NCBI GenBank assembly: GCA_007844125.1
Contig: CM017556.1
Location: 24,787,714 to 24,851,713, forward strand
Reading direction: 5' to 3'
Origin: Sinonovacula constricta
Taxonomy: Eukaryota > Mollusca > Bivalvia > Cardiida > Solecurtidae
Length of the DNA: 64,000 bases
In this document: positions 13,601-25,000 of the stretch, in pieces
How positions within the stretch are numbered: the first letter of the stretch is position 1
Layout of the letters: every line of letters starts with the position of its first letter
Translations under genes and position numbers: made by a program
The notes under the pieces: model-generated
Database searches by the model: none
Told to the model about the DNA's origin: nothing
What the model saw: the letters and a program-made list of their open reading frames with translations, nothing else

Positions 13601-16600
13601 GATAAAAGTAGAATTTATTAAAAACATATTTTTAAGAACTAAATATATGATCTCCAACTGCTGCTGATCAATCTTGGCTTAACTGACAATGTATAACATA
13701 TATAACTTATTTCTGACGAGCCAAGCAAAAAGTGCATACAAATCAACTCAACAGCAACTAAATCTTTAGTGGATTCATTAGTCTATAACTTTAATCTGTC
13801 TTCCTTATCAAAATAATATTTCAGTAAAGGTAAGGTGTTTTGTTTTGCTGTAAGATAAGCCCTATTATGAATGCTCAAGACAAATTCTTACACTATCGAT
13901 GAAGTATGCTAGATAAACATAAAATTAGTGTATGTTTCAGTCTATTATCACATGTTAAGCCTATTTTCAATATTATTTGAACATTTAAACATTAAAATTG
14001 ACTGTATTGGAACTTAAGTTACATTTCAATGTTGTTTTTTGTTTGTGTGTTTTTTTAAAATACTTTGTATTACATCGACCAATTATGATCATTATAGTTA
14101 CTTGGTGGCAGAAAACCCCAGACTCTAAACGTCTGGGTAGAGTCAAGAGTGCACTGCAAATCAGCTGGAAGACCCTTCCATATTAATTCCTTCTCTCCGA
14201 CTGGAACTGGAACCCAAACGGTGAGAGGCTTAGCAGAAGAAAGAAGTTACCAATCGGCAACTCTACCACTACACCATGGATGCTCCATTTTCAGATAATT
14301 TCTATAGCAAAATACCACCAATATAATCTGAAAGGCATAGGGTTTATATTTTTGTATTAAAGTTTTGCTTTTGAAATTTATTCTGTCACAGTATTTACTT
14401 GAAGACTGATTACATTTCTTGGCAGCTGTTGTCAGTATTGTAATTTGCAATGAAATTAAAGAGAATAAACATAAAAAAGTTGTATTCACCCATAAGCCCT
14501 TGTTGTTTTAAAAAAACCCAATGCATTTGCAAATTTTCTGGGAAGTTCAACTTTTATTTAAATATTGGCCTGGCTCACAAATAATTATTATAGATTTATT
14601 AAATGGTGGAAAATGTCAGATGACCCATAATGCCAGTTTTGTGATTGCACCAGCACACAGCATCACATACAGTTCTGATTGCCCTACCTCTTTGACTCAA
14701 AAATGATATAAGTGGGCCCATGAAAGTCCTAATAGAACTGGCACAGATCCTTGAATTGGAGAGGAAGAAAGGGAGACCAAAGAGTAAGAAAGTTCATAAT
14801 ATCATCAACTATGTGAAAGAAGGGTCTAAGAAACAGTCAACCACAACTCCCACCAGTATCCTTCAAGAATCAGGCAGTTGGGAGCTCCAGGTAGATGTTA
14901 AGAAAAGGCTCGAGTTTCTAGAGGAAGTGGCCCACAATTCTTCAACCCGACATAGCTGTAGTCAAGAGTTCCCAAACAACTGATACTGGTGGAGCTCACA
15001 ATGCCATGGTTAGAGTGGACTGAGGAAGTACATAAGATGAAGATGTCCAAGTACGATGACTTGGCAAACTATTGCAAAGACAAAGGATGGAAAGATGGAA
15101 AACATGGGTTTTCCCAGTGGAGGTTGATTGCCATGAATTTCTGCCATGGTCAACATGGCAAATGCTAGGAGCTCTGGGCATTGAGGGACAAACCCAAAAG
15201 GCTTTAGTCTGTGCTCTTGATAAAACTGCTGAAAGTTTGCTCTGTTTACAGCATGGCAAACCAGGCTGGCAGCTAGAAGGGGTAGAAGCGGTGGAAACTG
15301 TTCACTCCACCTGCCGCCACTATTCTGTGGGTGTTCAAACTAAAGCTTATGACAATGGCACTCTGATAATGATGGCTGCGTAAGCAGTTTAGCAGAACTA
15401 TATTGCTCAACTAGTTAAGATGCAAAGTCTAAAATCACCCAACATAGAAATGCTGGTATAGTTGTGATTCGCCACAATAACACTTCACATATAACAACTT
15501 GCTACAAAATGATTCAGCACAGATTAAAAACACAATATTGTACAAAATATATAAAATAATAAACCCTGCTCCATGATCCTACATTTTTGATGGAATCTGG
15601 GTCAAAAAGGCTCAAAACTGAAAAGGCCTTATACCAGAATGGCCCAGAACTGAAACAACCTGGACAAGAAAGGCCCATACCACAAACACCCTACATCATT
15701 GTAGAGAAATGTTTATCACTACAAGTTTATCACATCTTAATTTCAATAGTGTTTAAATTAAGAAAATTATCGGTATTTTATAAAGAACACCTTCAAACAC
15801 ACCAAAACTGCCTCAAAAATAGAACTAACTATGTTTTGCATTAACAGATGAAAAAAGTTAAAGACGTATGATGCAAACACTTCCTTACAGTAATTACAAG
15901 ATAAAATGCACAGCATTCTTATCATCTTTATTGCCTTCAATTACTTGTTTCTATCAACAGTAATTAAGAGATAAGGGGATTTGCGAAACAAACAATAATA
16001 TATTTAATAACATACAGCAACATCCAATATGCTACTTGAACAAATCAATAGCATACATGTACATATCACAACACACATAGGCCACTATGGTCCCCTATTT
16101 GCGGGCCGTTCCGATATGCTCAAAACATGGGCATTTTTGGTCTGGGCCGATTTGGACCAGGCTGTTTCAGATTTGGGCCTTTATGACCCGACACCAATTG
16201 ATGAAACACTATGAAAACGTGATTTGGTATCAGTTCTGAGAATAGAATGGAGTGGTGTGCACTTTCACATAAGGTTTGACAGATGAATTGTTGTGAATTT
16301 GTTCTACCGAGACATTTGCCATAACTAAAGCAAAATATCCCCATAACGATACAATAAGACCATTGTACATTTTTAAACTGTTCAATATATTTACCTATTT
16401 TCGATTGTAGTTTACATTATTTTAACCTGATAGATTTTTGTATTTTTCTATATTTTACTAGCATACAGTTAAGACAGTAGTTTTGAAACAGCAGTAGTTC
16501 CGAAACAACCACTTGATTTCTGAATGTTTGCTCGCAAAGTTACACTCCAAATATTGGTTCTTTTCTATCGAATACGCTATTTCTCACATTTTCCCAAGTT

Positions 16601-19600
16601 TTTCCGAAGGTTTTCAATGCGTTTTGAAGTGCGATAGAAACAACAACAGTCGATTGAAAATATCACCTGCGCAACAATTTAAGTCAACACCGTTTAACGA
16701 AACTAGGGGAAAAAACCATTGTGGTCAGAAAAAAAACAGTCCTAAGGAAAGCAATCAAACTTATGCATCAAAATGTATTACCTATACCTATTCTTGGTTA
16801 ACTAAATGCAAACTTTTGTTTTATGATTGTGAAAAGCAAAATATACCATGCTTTATGTTTGTTTGTATGAGCAGCTATTTAGGAACAGCTGAGAACACAT
16901 TGGGGTTACATCCCAGATGGGGGAAATCTCAAACATATTGAACGATTTTGTACAAACTTCTTTTATTCTCAGTGTAATCATGGCTTTAAGGAAACTTCAG
17001 AAATTATTATGCATGTACAACACATCTTCTTAATCAAAATACATCTTTAAATATGTATACCGGGACAACAAACTGAAGGCCTGTGGTTATGATTGTCATG
17101 TTGAGCTATGCTGTATATCTACATTGGATTAATATGTTGTTACTTACAATAAAATGGACCAATCCATATTTTGGTATCAATGAAAAGGAGTATCCCATAT
17201 TCATACACATATATTAAAGTGATTTCTTTATCAAAATCTAGGGAAGTGATGTGCTTAGACATCATGTATGTCTGCATGTTTTCCAAGCATAACATTTCAC
17301 TTTTATTTGTCCATTATTATAAAGACAATCATTACTTAATAAATAAAATAACATTTGCTTTATTTTTCTTCAGGTGCATCAAGGAATTGAGCCAGATGAA
17401 GGTACCAGTACAGGTAGCCAGCCTGCTAGAGAGGTGTCTGTGCCTTTGTCAAATATTTCCATTTTGGTACAAAACTGTATTGTAAAAGGTTACCATCACT
17501 TCAAAATAAAACCTCCCAGAACTGATCTTCTATTTAAATTACCTGAAGATAGCAAATATTATAATAGTTTTTGGTCAGATATTGCAGGTCTCCCATTTGG
17601 CCATGTTTCAAGAGAACTGGCATTTTGTTTTAGGAAGATGTTAGATGGAGGGGGGATAGTATATGCTGAAGTCTGTGGTGACCCAGTACCAAGTTCATAC
17701 CCCTGGCCAGACCAACATGATATTGGTTGTGGGGTTCATCTGCCTTGTAATTACTTCATCAAGCCAGTAGCAAAGTATTTTGATCAAACACTTGCATAAG
17801 TTAACAAGACAGTTTCAGAAATGGAAAATGGATCAACTATTTCAATTGAATGTTTGTAAGAAACCATACATATGGTTGGGATATTTGTCCTGTTGTACCT
17901 TTATTGCATGTTACACATGTAATGAGTGTAGCAGTAAACTTGTTAATAACAACTGATACATCTTTCATTAAGTAAAGTATATATATATATATATATATTA
18001 CACTTGTAATAATGATGTTAAATTCTTAGTCTACCATTTCTGGGAAAAAAGCACCTGTTGGCGGGGAATATACAGTCATTGCCAGGTTCTTGCTCTATTT
18101 GTAGTTACTCATTGCTTTGTTTTTGGAAATTTGTGTAGAAGTACCTCCTCAATTCTTCTATGTGTTTATAACTTCATATTTTTCATTTTTTGCATCATTG
18201 TTTTCTTGATTTACCTTGAAATCCACCAAAACTATGTGTTTTATCTTGTTTTTGTTTTTCAACCCAAGTCTCAAATTGTTTATTGGCATTAATTTTCGTA
18301 ATCATATTTTGCACTGAATAACATACAAGAAAAAATAGTGTCTCTGTTTGAAATATTTAAAAAATATCAGGTTCAAACTATTGTTAAGGTAGCAGAAAAT
18401 TATTTTGAAAATTAGGTTGTAAAACTTTTAAGGTGGTATCCAATAATTTGCATATATTAAATACACACACCAATATCAGACCGCTGCTTTGGAGAAAATG
18501 GGCATACTTTTGCATAAACCCATACTTTAGTCATTATAAAGATGATTTTGACTCACTTTATTTTTAGAATGTACTAATTGAGAAAAATAGTCTAAATATT
18601 CTGTCTTTCCAACTCTAAAAAAAGTGTGATAGTGATATCTATAGTTTAAAAATAGCTATCTATGCAGCGTGGCTCCAATAGGAAACACAAGTTTGCAGTG
18701 ATGAGTGGGGATTTATCCATGACTGTTCACACAGATCTTTGGCATCAATGAAGAGCATTTTGCAAACCTTTTCAGGCATCAATGACTTATTTGGTTATTT
18801 TGAGGGGGAAAAAACAAACTGTTGGATACCAAATAATTTAAAATCAGGAAATATTTACTCCTTACTAGATTTTACTTCATAATATCATGCCCTCATAGAT
18901 ATTAATCGCCATAAAATCTGTATGGTGCATACTTCAGAGAAATAAGTTTTTATTATGAGCTACAACTATGGGAAGATAGATCAGACCTTGACCAGACTGT
19001 TGTCAAATTTGAGTCAGCACTGCCTGCTTGGTAAAAACCTCCAAGACCCAGAGGAAATGTGATAAGAAAGCCATTAAATCCACAGATGCACACAGGTTTG
19101 TAAATTGACCAAAGTTATAAAACTCATTTGTCTTTTCACAATTACTAGCAAAACCTAACTAGTCTTTAAAAATATGAAGCTTAACCTTATTATCGGTTCT
19201 GCTTTTTTTGCAAAATTATTGTCATAAACTAATGATATTATTTGACATCAATCATTTTGTTTTGTTTTTGTTTGTTACTTACATTTTTATAATTATTATT
19301 TAGATGCCCATATCTCGTGGTCAGTAAAGCTGTATGCAGAAATCTATTTTGGTTGTGTGTTTTTTCCACCTTTAAAAACAAAAATTAAATGCTTACTGTG
19401 GTTTATCTTCCATGTACTACCCATTGCTGCGCGACTAGTGACATGTTATTTGACAATTAAACATAAGTTTAAGAAAGTCCCCAACTTCAGTTGAGTACTG
19501 CAGCGGGTGAAATATGCCGACATATAGACATGTTCCGGAACACATGCTCTTGTTTCGGAACTACTGCTTTTACTACAGGTAGAAAACATAGATTTATACT

Positions 19601-20004
19601 GCGAAGATTGAAACTCCTGCCAAATGTTAAATACGTGTAATTAAGAAGATACATAAGCACTTTTAACCACATGAAGTTTAAATCAATCACCGAAAACAAC
19701 AATGAATAAACAGCGATTGTTTCGTTAGTGTTTCGGAACTACTGCCTTAACTGTAGTTTAGTTTTCACCTAATTATTCTATATTCACATTAAACTTCTTT
19801 GTATTCGGTGCGGTATGACCTGTAAAGTTTCAGTGTGCCTTAAACCCCAAATAATTAAATAAAGATACAATAAGGCAAATCTACTTTTAAAATGTGCTAC
19901 ACTGAAAGGAACGACCTTATTTTTGACGCTAGTTTTGACAGAAAATTAATGACTTCAAAATGACATATACCTTCAACTGTGGGCTTCTTTGAAAAGAAAC
20001 TCAT
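7661..20004 (-). CDS. CHMP2B: Charged multivesicular body protein 2b (ESCRT-III subunit), 8 coding exons
   Basis: Coding exons on minus, in order: 19971-20004, 12603-12694, 12106-12147, 11099-11200, 10452-10502, 9468-9570, 8805-8911, 7661-7768. They total 639 nt, that is 212 aa plus TAG, close to the 213 aa of human CHMP2B; all junctions are GT-AG and in phase. The start ATG has A at -3. Visible order: basic N-terminus MSFFSKKPTVEEQLKAND; charged helices with KAAKQGNKQACAVLAKQL and LVALRKQKTR; KMAGAMSTTTK; VMDPQKTAKMMQDFERES; then INDTLDDI, an acidic stretch ESGDEEEED, and VNQVLDEIGIDITGK; last the MIT-interacting motif EIERQLQALRDL. In the family the basic N-terminal part polymerises on endosomal membrane and the C-terminal motif recruits VPS4. 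VNQVLDEIGI separates it from CHMP2A. Intron 1 is 7.3 kb and holds other elements. It is head-to-head with GTF2E1. Confidence 0.95.
7877..8093. repeat. 37-bp minisatellite, about 6 units, CHMP2B intron 7
   Basis: Units built on GCAGTAGACATATAATAGAG then ACCTGGCAGCACACATT repeat at 37-bp spacing (for example TTGCAG near 7911 and 7948). The minus-strand frames at 7874-8249 translate this array and are not genes. Confidence 0.85.
9197..9416 (-). mobile_element. tRNA-derived SINE, family B, degenerate copy, CHMP2B intron 6
   Basis: On plus it starts with the SINE 3' end (GTTTGTTGGTTGGGATTATT, then GTCCCACCAACAGTATTTCA) and ends near the head (CCCAGGTCCAG). The tRNA-like head is badly decayed. Five better copies of this family lie in the window. 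Confidence 0.7.
10242..10338. repeat. Foldback hairpin, about 30-bp arms, CHMP2B intron 5
   Basis: TTATTAGCTGGGAAATATGC on the left arm (ending near 10271) is answered by GCATATTTCCCAGCTAATAA on the right (about 10312-10331), with a spacer of about 37 bp. The arms extend into AT-rich flanks with one mismatch. Confidence 0.8.
11350..11590. repeat. 83-bp tandem repeat, about 2.8 units, CHMP2B intron 3
   Basis: TTATACATCC starts at 11356, 11439 and 11522, exactly 83 bp apart. Each unit carries ATTACATATAAATCCTTA and GCAGATTCTACCGAAGATA with few substitutions, so the amplification is recent. Confidence 0.9.
11646..11957 (-). mobile_element. tRNA-derived SINE, family B, near full length, CHMP2B intron 3
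   Basis: About 310 bp. On minus the head has a tRNA A box (TAGCGCAATCGGTAGAG) and a B box (GGTTCGATCCC), followed by a body with AAAAATGGAATTGGTATAGC and the 3' end 'tactgttggtgggacaataaaacc'-like sequence. It matches the copies at 27053 and 51019. Confidence 0.85.
14103..14285 (-). mobile_element. tRNA-derived SINE, family A, copy 2, CHMP2B intron 1
   Basis: On minus a tRNA-like head (GGTGTAGTGGTAGAGTTGCC) is followed by a B-box-like GGGTTCCAGTTCC. The plus strand carries the family body: cagactctaaacgtctgggt, then ctggaagacccttcc. Sense relative to CHMP2B. Confidence 0.65.
14600..15310 (+). pseudogene. Broken retroelement polyprotein C-terminus
   Basis: Pieces in three frames follow one another. 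DCPTSLTQK-stop-YKWAHE (to about 14725) corresponds to the family's Cys/His segment ending 'GCPTALTQGRYRWRHD'. Next, VLIELAQILELERKKGRPKS, NYVKEGSKK and SWELQVDVKKRLEF (14720-14965). Next, LILVELTMPWLEWTEEVHK and KYDDLANYCKDKGWK (about 14982-15095). Last, FPVEVDCHEFLPWSTWQMLG, ALGIEGQTQKA and TAESLL (about 15072-15270). I recall this order from the C-terminal part of reverse-transcriptase polyproteins that are common in cnidarians, fish and molluscs, downstream of the RT domain. No RT motif is present here, so only the 3' part remains. At least two frameshifts and one stop are present. It lies antisense to CHMP2B within its intron 1. Confidence 0.75.
15590..16200. repeat. Inverted repeat of GGCCC/CTGAAA-rich arms
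   Basis: The left arm (about 15594-15705: GGCCCAGAACTGAAACAACC) and the right arm (about 16090-16200, reverse complement: GGCCCAAATCTGAAACAGCC) are imperfect inverted copies around an AT-rich spacer. Within each arm the phrase is itself repeated loosely. It may be the ends of a nonautonomous element. Confidence 0.5.
17374..17799 (+). CDS. Exon-like ORF with HIRAN-like domain
   Basis: An open frame follows a good acceptor (TTTATTTTTCTTCAG ending near 17373) and ends with TAA at 17797-17799. The diagnostic part is DIAGLPFGHVSRELAFCF, then KMLDGGGIVYAEVCGDPVPS, then GVHLPCNYFI. This is the 'G.vPrelA..f..ll..G.i.aeV.G.p...Gv.iPC.y' pattern of HIRAN-like domains that occur in many copies in mollusc and cnidarian genomes, often as ORFs near mobile elements. 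HIRAN domains of helicases bind DNA ends; whether this one does is not shown. It is uninterrupted over about 140 codons, lies antisense in CHMP2B intron 1, and sits inside the TIR-bounded segment. Upstream exons are not identified. It may be an exon of a captured gene or a TE-encoded accessory ORF. Confidence 0.5.
   Translation: MHQGIEPDEGTSTGSQPAREVSVPLSNISILVQNCIVKGYHHFKIKPPRTDLLFKLPEDSKYYNSFWSDIAGLPFGHVSRELAFCFRKMLDGGGIVYAEVCGDPVPSSYPWPDQHDIGCGVHLPCNYFIKPVAKYFDQTLA
17976..17999. repeat. (TA)n microsatellite
   Basis: About eleven consecutive TA dinucleotides. Confidence 0.9.
18430..18830. repeat. Putative small TIR element
   Basis: The left end has AAGGTGGTATCCAATAATTT and the right end has TTGGATACCAAATAATTT, an imperfect inverted pair. 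The left motif (AAGGTGGTATC) also starts the element at 30414-30727. Confidence 0.35.
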
Positions 20005-22037
20005 CCTGCACAACGGAAAAGCGTACAATTGAAGAAATATATATTTTCACGTCTAGTATATAGTATTGCTCATATGATGTTTACAAATCTTCTAAAAATA
20101 CGGAAGTGACTAACAACAAAATAAACAATTCTGCGGCAAACATGACTTTACTTGCGGATTTTAATATAGTTTTTATTAATGAATATTATTAAAATATAAA
20201 TATCAAGACAAAAACCGCATAATATTGCCATTATACATGATAATTAGAATTTTTTAAAAATAAATTGTAAAAGAAAACATTTCAACAACCCAGGATTTTC
20301 AATTCATTCCGTTAAATAGAACAAAATTAAAGGGAGGTTACTCTACGTAACGCATTTCCGTTCGAGAAATCGGCTGTATTATATCAGAAAATACCCAAAT
20401 TATCGCAGCTTTTCGTTTGATATATTGGTTGCAAGTAATTATTTTTGATATAATCATAAGGGTGTTATGACAATTTCTTTATTTGCCTTTTAAACATTGC
20501 AACATTGTAATAAAACATAAAAAGGTTTACGGTCACTTAGGTAAATGACCATTTCGGTAAATTGATCTTATATCGGGATTAGACATAAAATTCAGAATCA
20601 TTAAGATTTCATTTGTGTTATGATATACGTTTGTCATTTAATCATCTCATGAATAATCCATTGTAAATGCCACACTGATACATAAATATGCAATTCATAT
20701 ATGGATCGTCTAGTCCCTAAATGGTACGACTATTTCCAGTACAAGATTGTAGTAGTACAACTATTCCTGCACCCAGTCGAATGTCCCATTGAAATTTGCA
20801 GAGGACAAAACTTTAATTGACCGAACCAAAAACAGTACGCCATTCATTGAAATAAGGGTTTTATTTGATTCTTTTAAAGTACTCAATCTTAGGCTGCCAA
20901 TCTAGACCAATGACACTGATTGATTCACACGCCAATCACATTATAAACAACAGAGTCATACTAGACAAGTCAACAGGAAATTATATATGATAGTTATTTT
21001 TGTGAGCTGTTATCTACAGTTTATGCAAATAACAAATTTTTGACAAGCAGCAGTAAAATCTTATATAATTGGCTGTAAAATCTAAACCTGTTTATGTTTT
21101 AATTTATGTTTACAGATGATTGACAGGTGCCATGGTATATTTGTCCCAATATAGGTTGTCCCTTTTAGTTAAAGACACTTACATTACTGGCATTCTCTGC
21201 ATAAAAAACAAATAAGACTAAGTATCTAAAATAAAAATTACAATCTGTAAAACAACACCATTGTCCTACAGAAATACTTGCAATCAGCTGACAATGCAAA
21301 ATCTTTCAATTTAAAAAAAACACAACTCATACTCAAATGCAGACACAGTTGAATTTCATCTCAAAAGAAACAACCAGTAACACCTTTTTTTTAGTCGGAT
21401 ATTAATTGTAGTAATTCCGCTTGATTTTGAAAAATGATTCCAAGTTTTTTGTCTTATGAAACATATTCCCTTTGTTTAGAATCAAATCATTGGCAGAACA
21501 CTGTGTCATTTCTATGACTTCTATGACCAATCTTTAAGTCTTCACTTAGATTGTTTTGTTTGAAATGATCTTTCTTTTCACTGTTTGTTTTTGAGACCCC
21601 AGAAAGTGCAAGGTTATAGCCTATTAAAACCCTAGTCAGCTCCTTTGGCGACTTGACAGTTTTAAGGCAGTAACTGTTTGGTTTGCTCTGTTTGAGGTAG
21701 TGTCATTTATCAGTGTTTGTGCCACTTTTATATTTAACTGGCGTGTGAAAAAATACTCTTAAGACCTCATATGTTCGTATGTTCATGTGAACTACAATAT
21801 TACTCATACAGTTTATTCATAAAAAGTCTCCCTCTGCATGTAATTAATATTGTCATTTTATGAATCCTTTCAAGATTGTTACATGTATTTTCCTATGACC
21901 TACATTAGACTTAGGTACTTCAGTTCCATCTGAACATAAACAGGCTATACAATCTTTTACTTTTCTCCTCTGTTGTTTTTGGTCTCTGACTTATACATAA
22001 AACAACCATAAAATGTTTAAATGTTTTCTATTTGCAG
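20005..22037. promoter_or_regulatory. Divergent intergenic region between CHMP2B and GTF2E1
   Basis: The CHMP2B start (minus, 20004) and the first seen GTF2E1 exon (acceptor at 22036-22037) are back to back. Because the GTF2E1 start codon lies 14 nt into an exon with a splice acceptor, an untranslated first exon must lie upstream, probably in this interval, which would place the promoters close together. A relatively GC-richer part near 20330-20420 (TACGTAACGCATTTCCGTTC) is a candidate location. No TATA box is obvious. Confidence 0.4.
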
Positions 22038-22051
22038 TATAAGACATCAAG

Positions 22052-25000
22052 ATGGACCAGGATGTTTTGACAGAAGTGCCAAGTGATATGAAACAATTAA
22101 TTCGCCTTGTGTGTCGAGGTTTTTACACCATAGAACATTCTCTTGTCATTGATCTGCTAGTGCGGCATCCTTGCATGAAGGAAGATGACATGTTGGAATT
22201 ATTAAAATTTGACAGAAAACAGTTGCGTGCTGTCACAAACACCTTGAAAAATGACAAATTTATCAAAGTGAGAATGCGTGTTGAGACGGATTCTGAAGGA
22301 AAGATGACCAGGCATAATTATTATTTCATTAGTTATATCATGTTTGTTAATGTCGTTAAATATAAATTGGACCACATGAGGAAGAAAATTGACCAAGATG
22401 AAAGAGATAACACAAGTCGAGCCTCCTTTAAATGTGAAGAATGTCAGAAATCATTCACTGATTTGGAAGCCGACCAGTTGTTTGACTTTATGACTCAAAC
22501 ATTCAGGTATTTACACTTTTTGTACAGTATTGAACTACGTTGACATTTATAAATATAACAGAAGTTAAGATATTTAGCATACTGCAGCAATGCTGCCTAT
22601 TATTTTTATCCCTAACTGCCAATACCTATTACAATTTTTGCACTGAGACAAATGTTATGAATGTCTAGGTTTTGTTGGGGGAAATGAAAAAAATACCAAA
22701 AAAACTGAGAAATGGACCTATTTGCTCATCACTTTGAATACTCAGTAAAATTTAAACACATGTTCATAAATATAAAACAATTTTCATACATACATGTATT
22801 TGTAGGATAATTTTTTGTAAAATATAAAGCAATCATTGTAAAACTGTTTTCACCAGTTAAAACATAAATTGAATGCAAGTACTTATAGGATTTATTATTT
22901 TCTAAACTGAGAAACTACTTCAGTCTTAAGTCAATTTGATCATGGATTGTTTGCCTTAGATAGAACAAAGATGCTAATTTTGAGTGACTTCCTTTGGAAA
23001 ATTAGTTTTCTTAACTTCATTAAGAAACTCTTGAACAAGTTTAATCAATTATGAAGATGGTGCTGAGCGGTTAGAGTAGCCGACTTGCATGTCCTCAGTG
23101 CAAAGGTTTGAGTTCCTGTCGGGGTGAGAATTTTTATGTGGGTTGGTTTTCCAGCTATCCTCTGGTGAGCCATTGGTTCTATTCAGACATAAATCTGGGC
23201 CATCCTCTTACAATAAAATACTAAATGTAGCCACCATGACCACACTTGTGTTGAGGGTGGTGGGTGGGTGTAACCAAAATGAAAAAAACAACATGAAATT
23301 TAATTATTTTGTAAAAATTAGATAGAAATCCTGTTCCAAAAATATTTGGATGTTGTAGTTAAGGAAGAAATGTACTACATCTAGATGTAGTACAAATGCA
23401 TGTACATAAGAATGTTTAACATATAAAACAAATGTTTTCATCCAATTAGGTGCACATTATGCGATAGTGAAGTGCAGGAAGATGAGAGTGCTGTTAACAA
23501 AAAAGATGCTCGAACATCAATTGCCAAGTTCAATGAGCAGATAGAGCCATTGTATGATCTCCTGAGGAAGTGCGAGGATGTCAGATTAGCACCAGAACTC
23601 ATGGAACCAGAGCCAACAGACATCAAATCCTCCAGGTAATACCTTGTAGTGTTTTTTTAAAGGCCCATATTGGGGCTGAAATTTGGCTCTAGTATCATCA
23701 TAAAAAAAAGTAAATATTTTTCATTTTTTAACTGATTTCCTTCTGGATCCTGAATTTAAAGTAATATTCTTAATTTGAGCAGATATATTTGTTAAATTGT
23801 TAGTAACCACTGCAATTTAATGAAATGGAAAACTAATTACATTGTAAGTAAGTGTATAATTACTTATAAATAGATATAGAGTATCATACTCTTCAACTTC
23901 CCTTATTGGCCTCTGACACAATTTTTGCCCCTTGAAAGGCCCTGCCATCATTCCAAGCAATAGTGAAAAAAACAGTAACACTGTTACAGTATAACATTGG
24001 TTTGTTAAGGTGTAAAGGAAGTTTATTTTCTTTATAGTCAAAGAGTAATATTGAATGATAGACTAGGTAAGGTTAAATTTAGAAATAAAGAAAAGTTCTC
24101 GAACTAATAAAGTGAACAGGAAAATTAAATTTGTATACTGTAGTTTTTTCTTTGATGAAACATAATGCATAAGAATATAGTGCAAATATTTTTTTTTATC
24201 AAAACATAAGTTTTACCACATAAAGAAATATATTATGATGTAATTTATATATATTAGAACTTTTTTTCATTAAACCAACTTATGAGGACAATTTTTTATT
24301 TTTTTTCTATTATTAATATATAAAAAAAAAATTTAATGTTAGAAATTTATCTTTAACTTTAAATAACTTTTTTTGTTTAACTTGAATTAATTAGAATTAA
24401 GAAATACAAATGAAAAAATAAGAATTTCTTTTTAATTAAATTAGAGTCATTAGTATATTGACTTTTTCTTTTTATAAGAACGAGAAATGCCAAGCCAGCA
24501 CAGGAAGGGGAAAGGACCACTTGGAGTGGGGATGCCACCAAGTATAGGCCAATGTTTGGTTATACTGAGGGTACAATCACTGTGTCAATGAACTCTGAGG
24601 AGAAGAAGGAGACAGAAGCTCCCAAAGAACAACCATTGTGGATGAAGGAAAGCACAGTGGATGGCATAGTGGCAGAGAAGAATATTGATGTGGTAATTTC
24701 ATATGTTTTTACTTTCCAGCACAAAGGCGAAATTCTAATAATTTTTTAAACTATGCTATTATCTGGAAGGGGAGAACACAAATTATGACCTAAACCAGCA
24801 AGTAAGTTACTGAGAGGTTATAAGTTCTCGATTGTACCTAATCGAATATTGTGTCTGCCTTTCTGTATGTGATAGTTTGTATATAGGGCTACCACAGTAA
24901 ATGGCATAGTGACATTAAGGAATTTTGATATTGTAAGATTGGCTGTTAAATCTTTGATCTGTAAATAACTTTTAAAGTTTGAATGAAACTTGTTTTTGCT

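Larger units (their letters stand above)
16466..19753. mobile_element. TA-flanked TIR-bounded segment, 3.3 kb, mariner-like ends, no transposase seen
   Basis: The left end reads TA|CAGTTAAGACAGTAGTT (TA at 16464-16465). The right end reads AACTACTGCCTTAACTG|TA (TA at 19754-19755). The first 24 bp of the ends match with three differences. A secondary copy of GCAGTAGTTCCGAAAC follows the left end (16491-16506), and its reverse complement lies inside the right end (about 19553-19568). A TA duplication and a CAGT start are typical of Tc1/mariner elements. I find no DDE/D transposase; the only protein signal inside is the ORF at 17374-17799. Two separate small elements in opposite orientation are the alternative. 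Confidence 0.5.

Noticed and set aside
16513..16941. 142-codon plus-strand frame
   Set aside because: No motif, biased composition, no splice or start context; only a chance open frame within the TIR-bounded segment, though not fully excluded.
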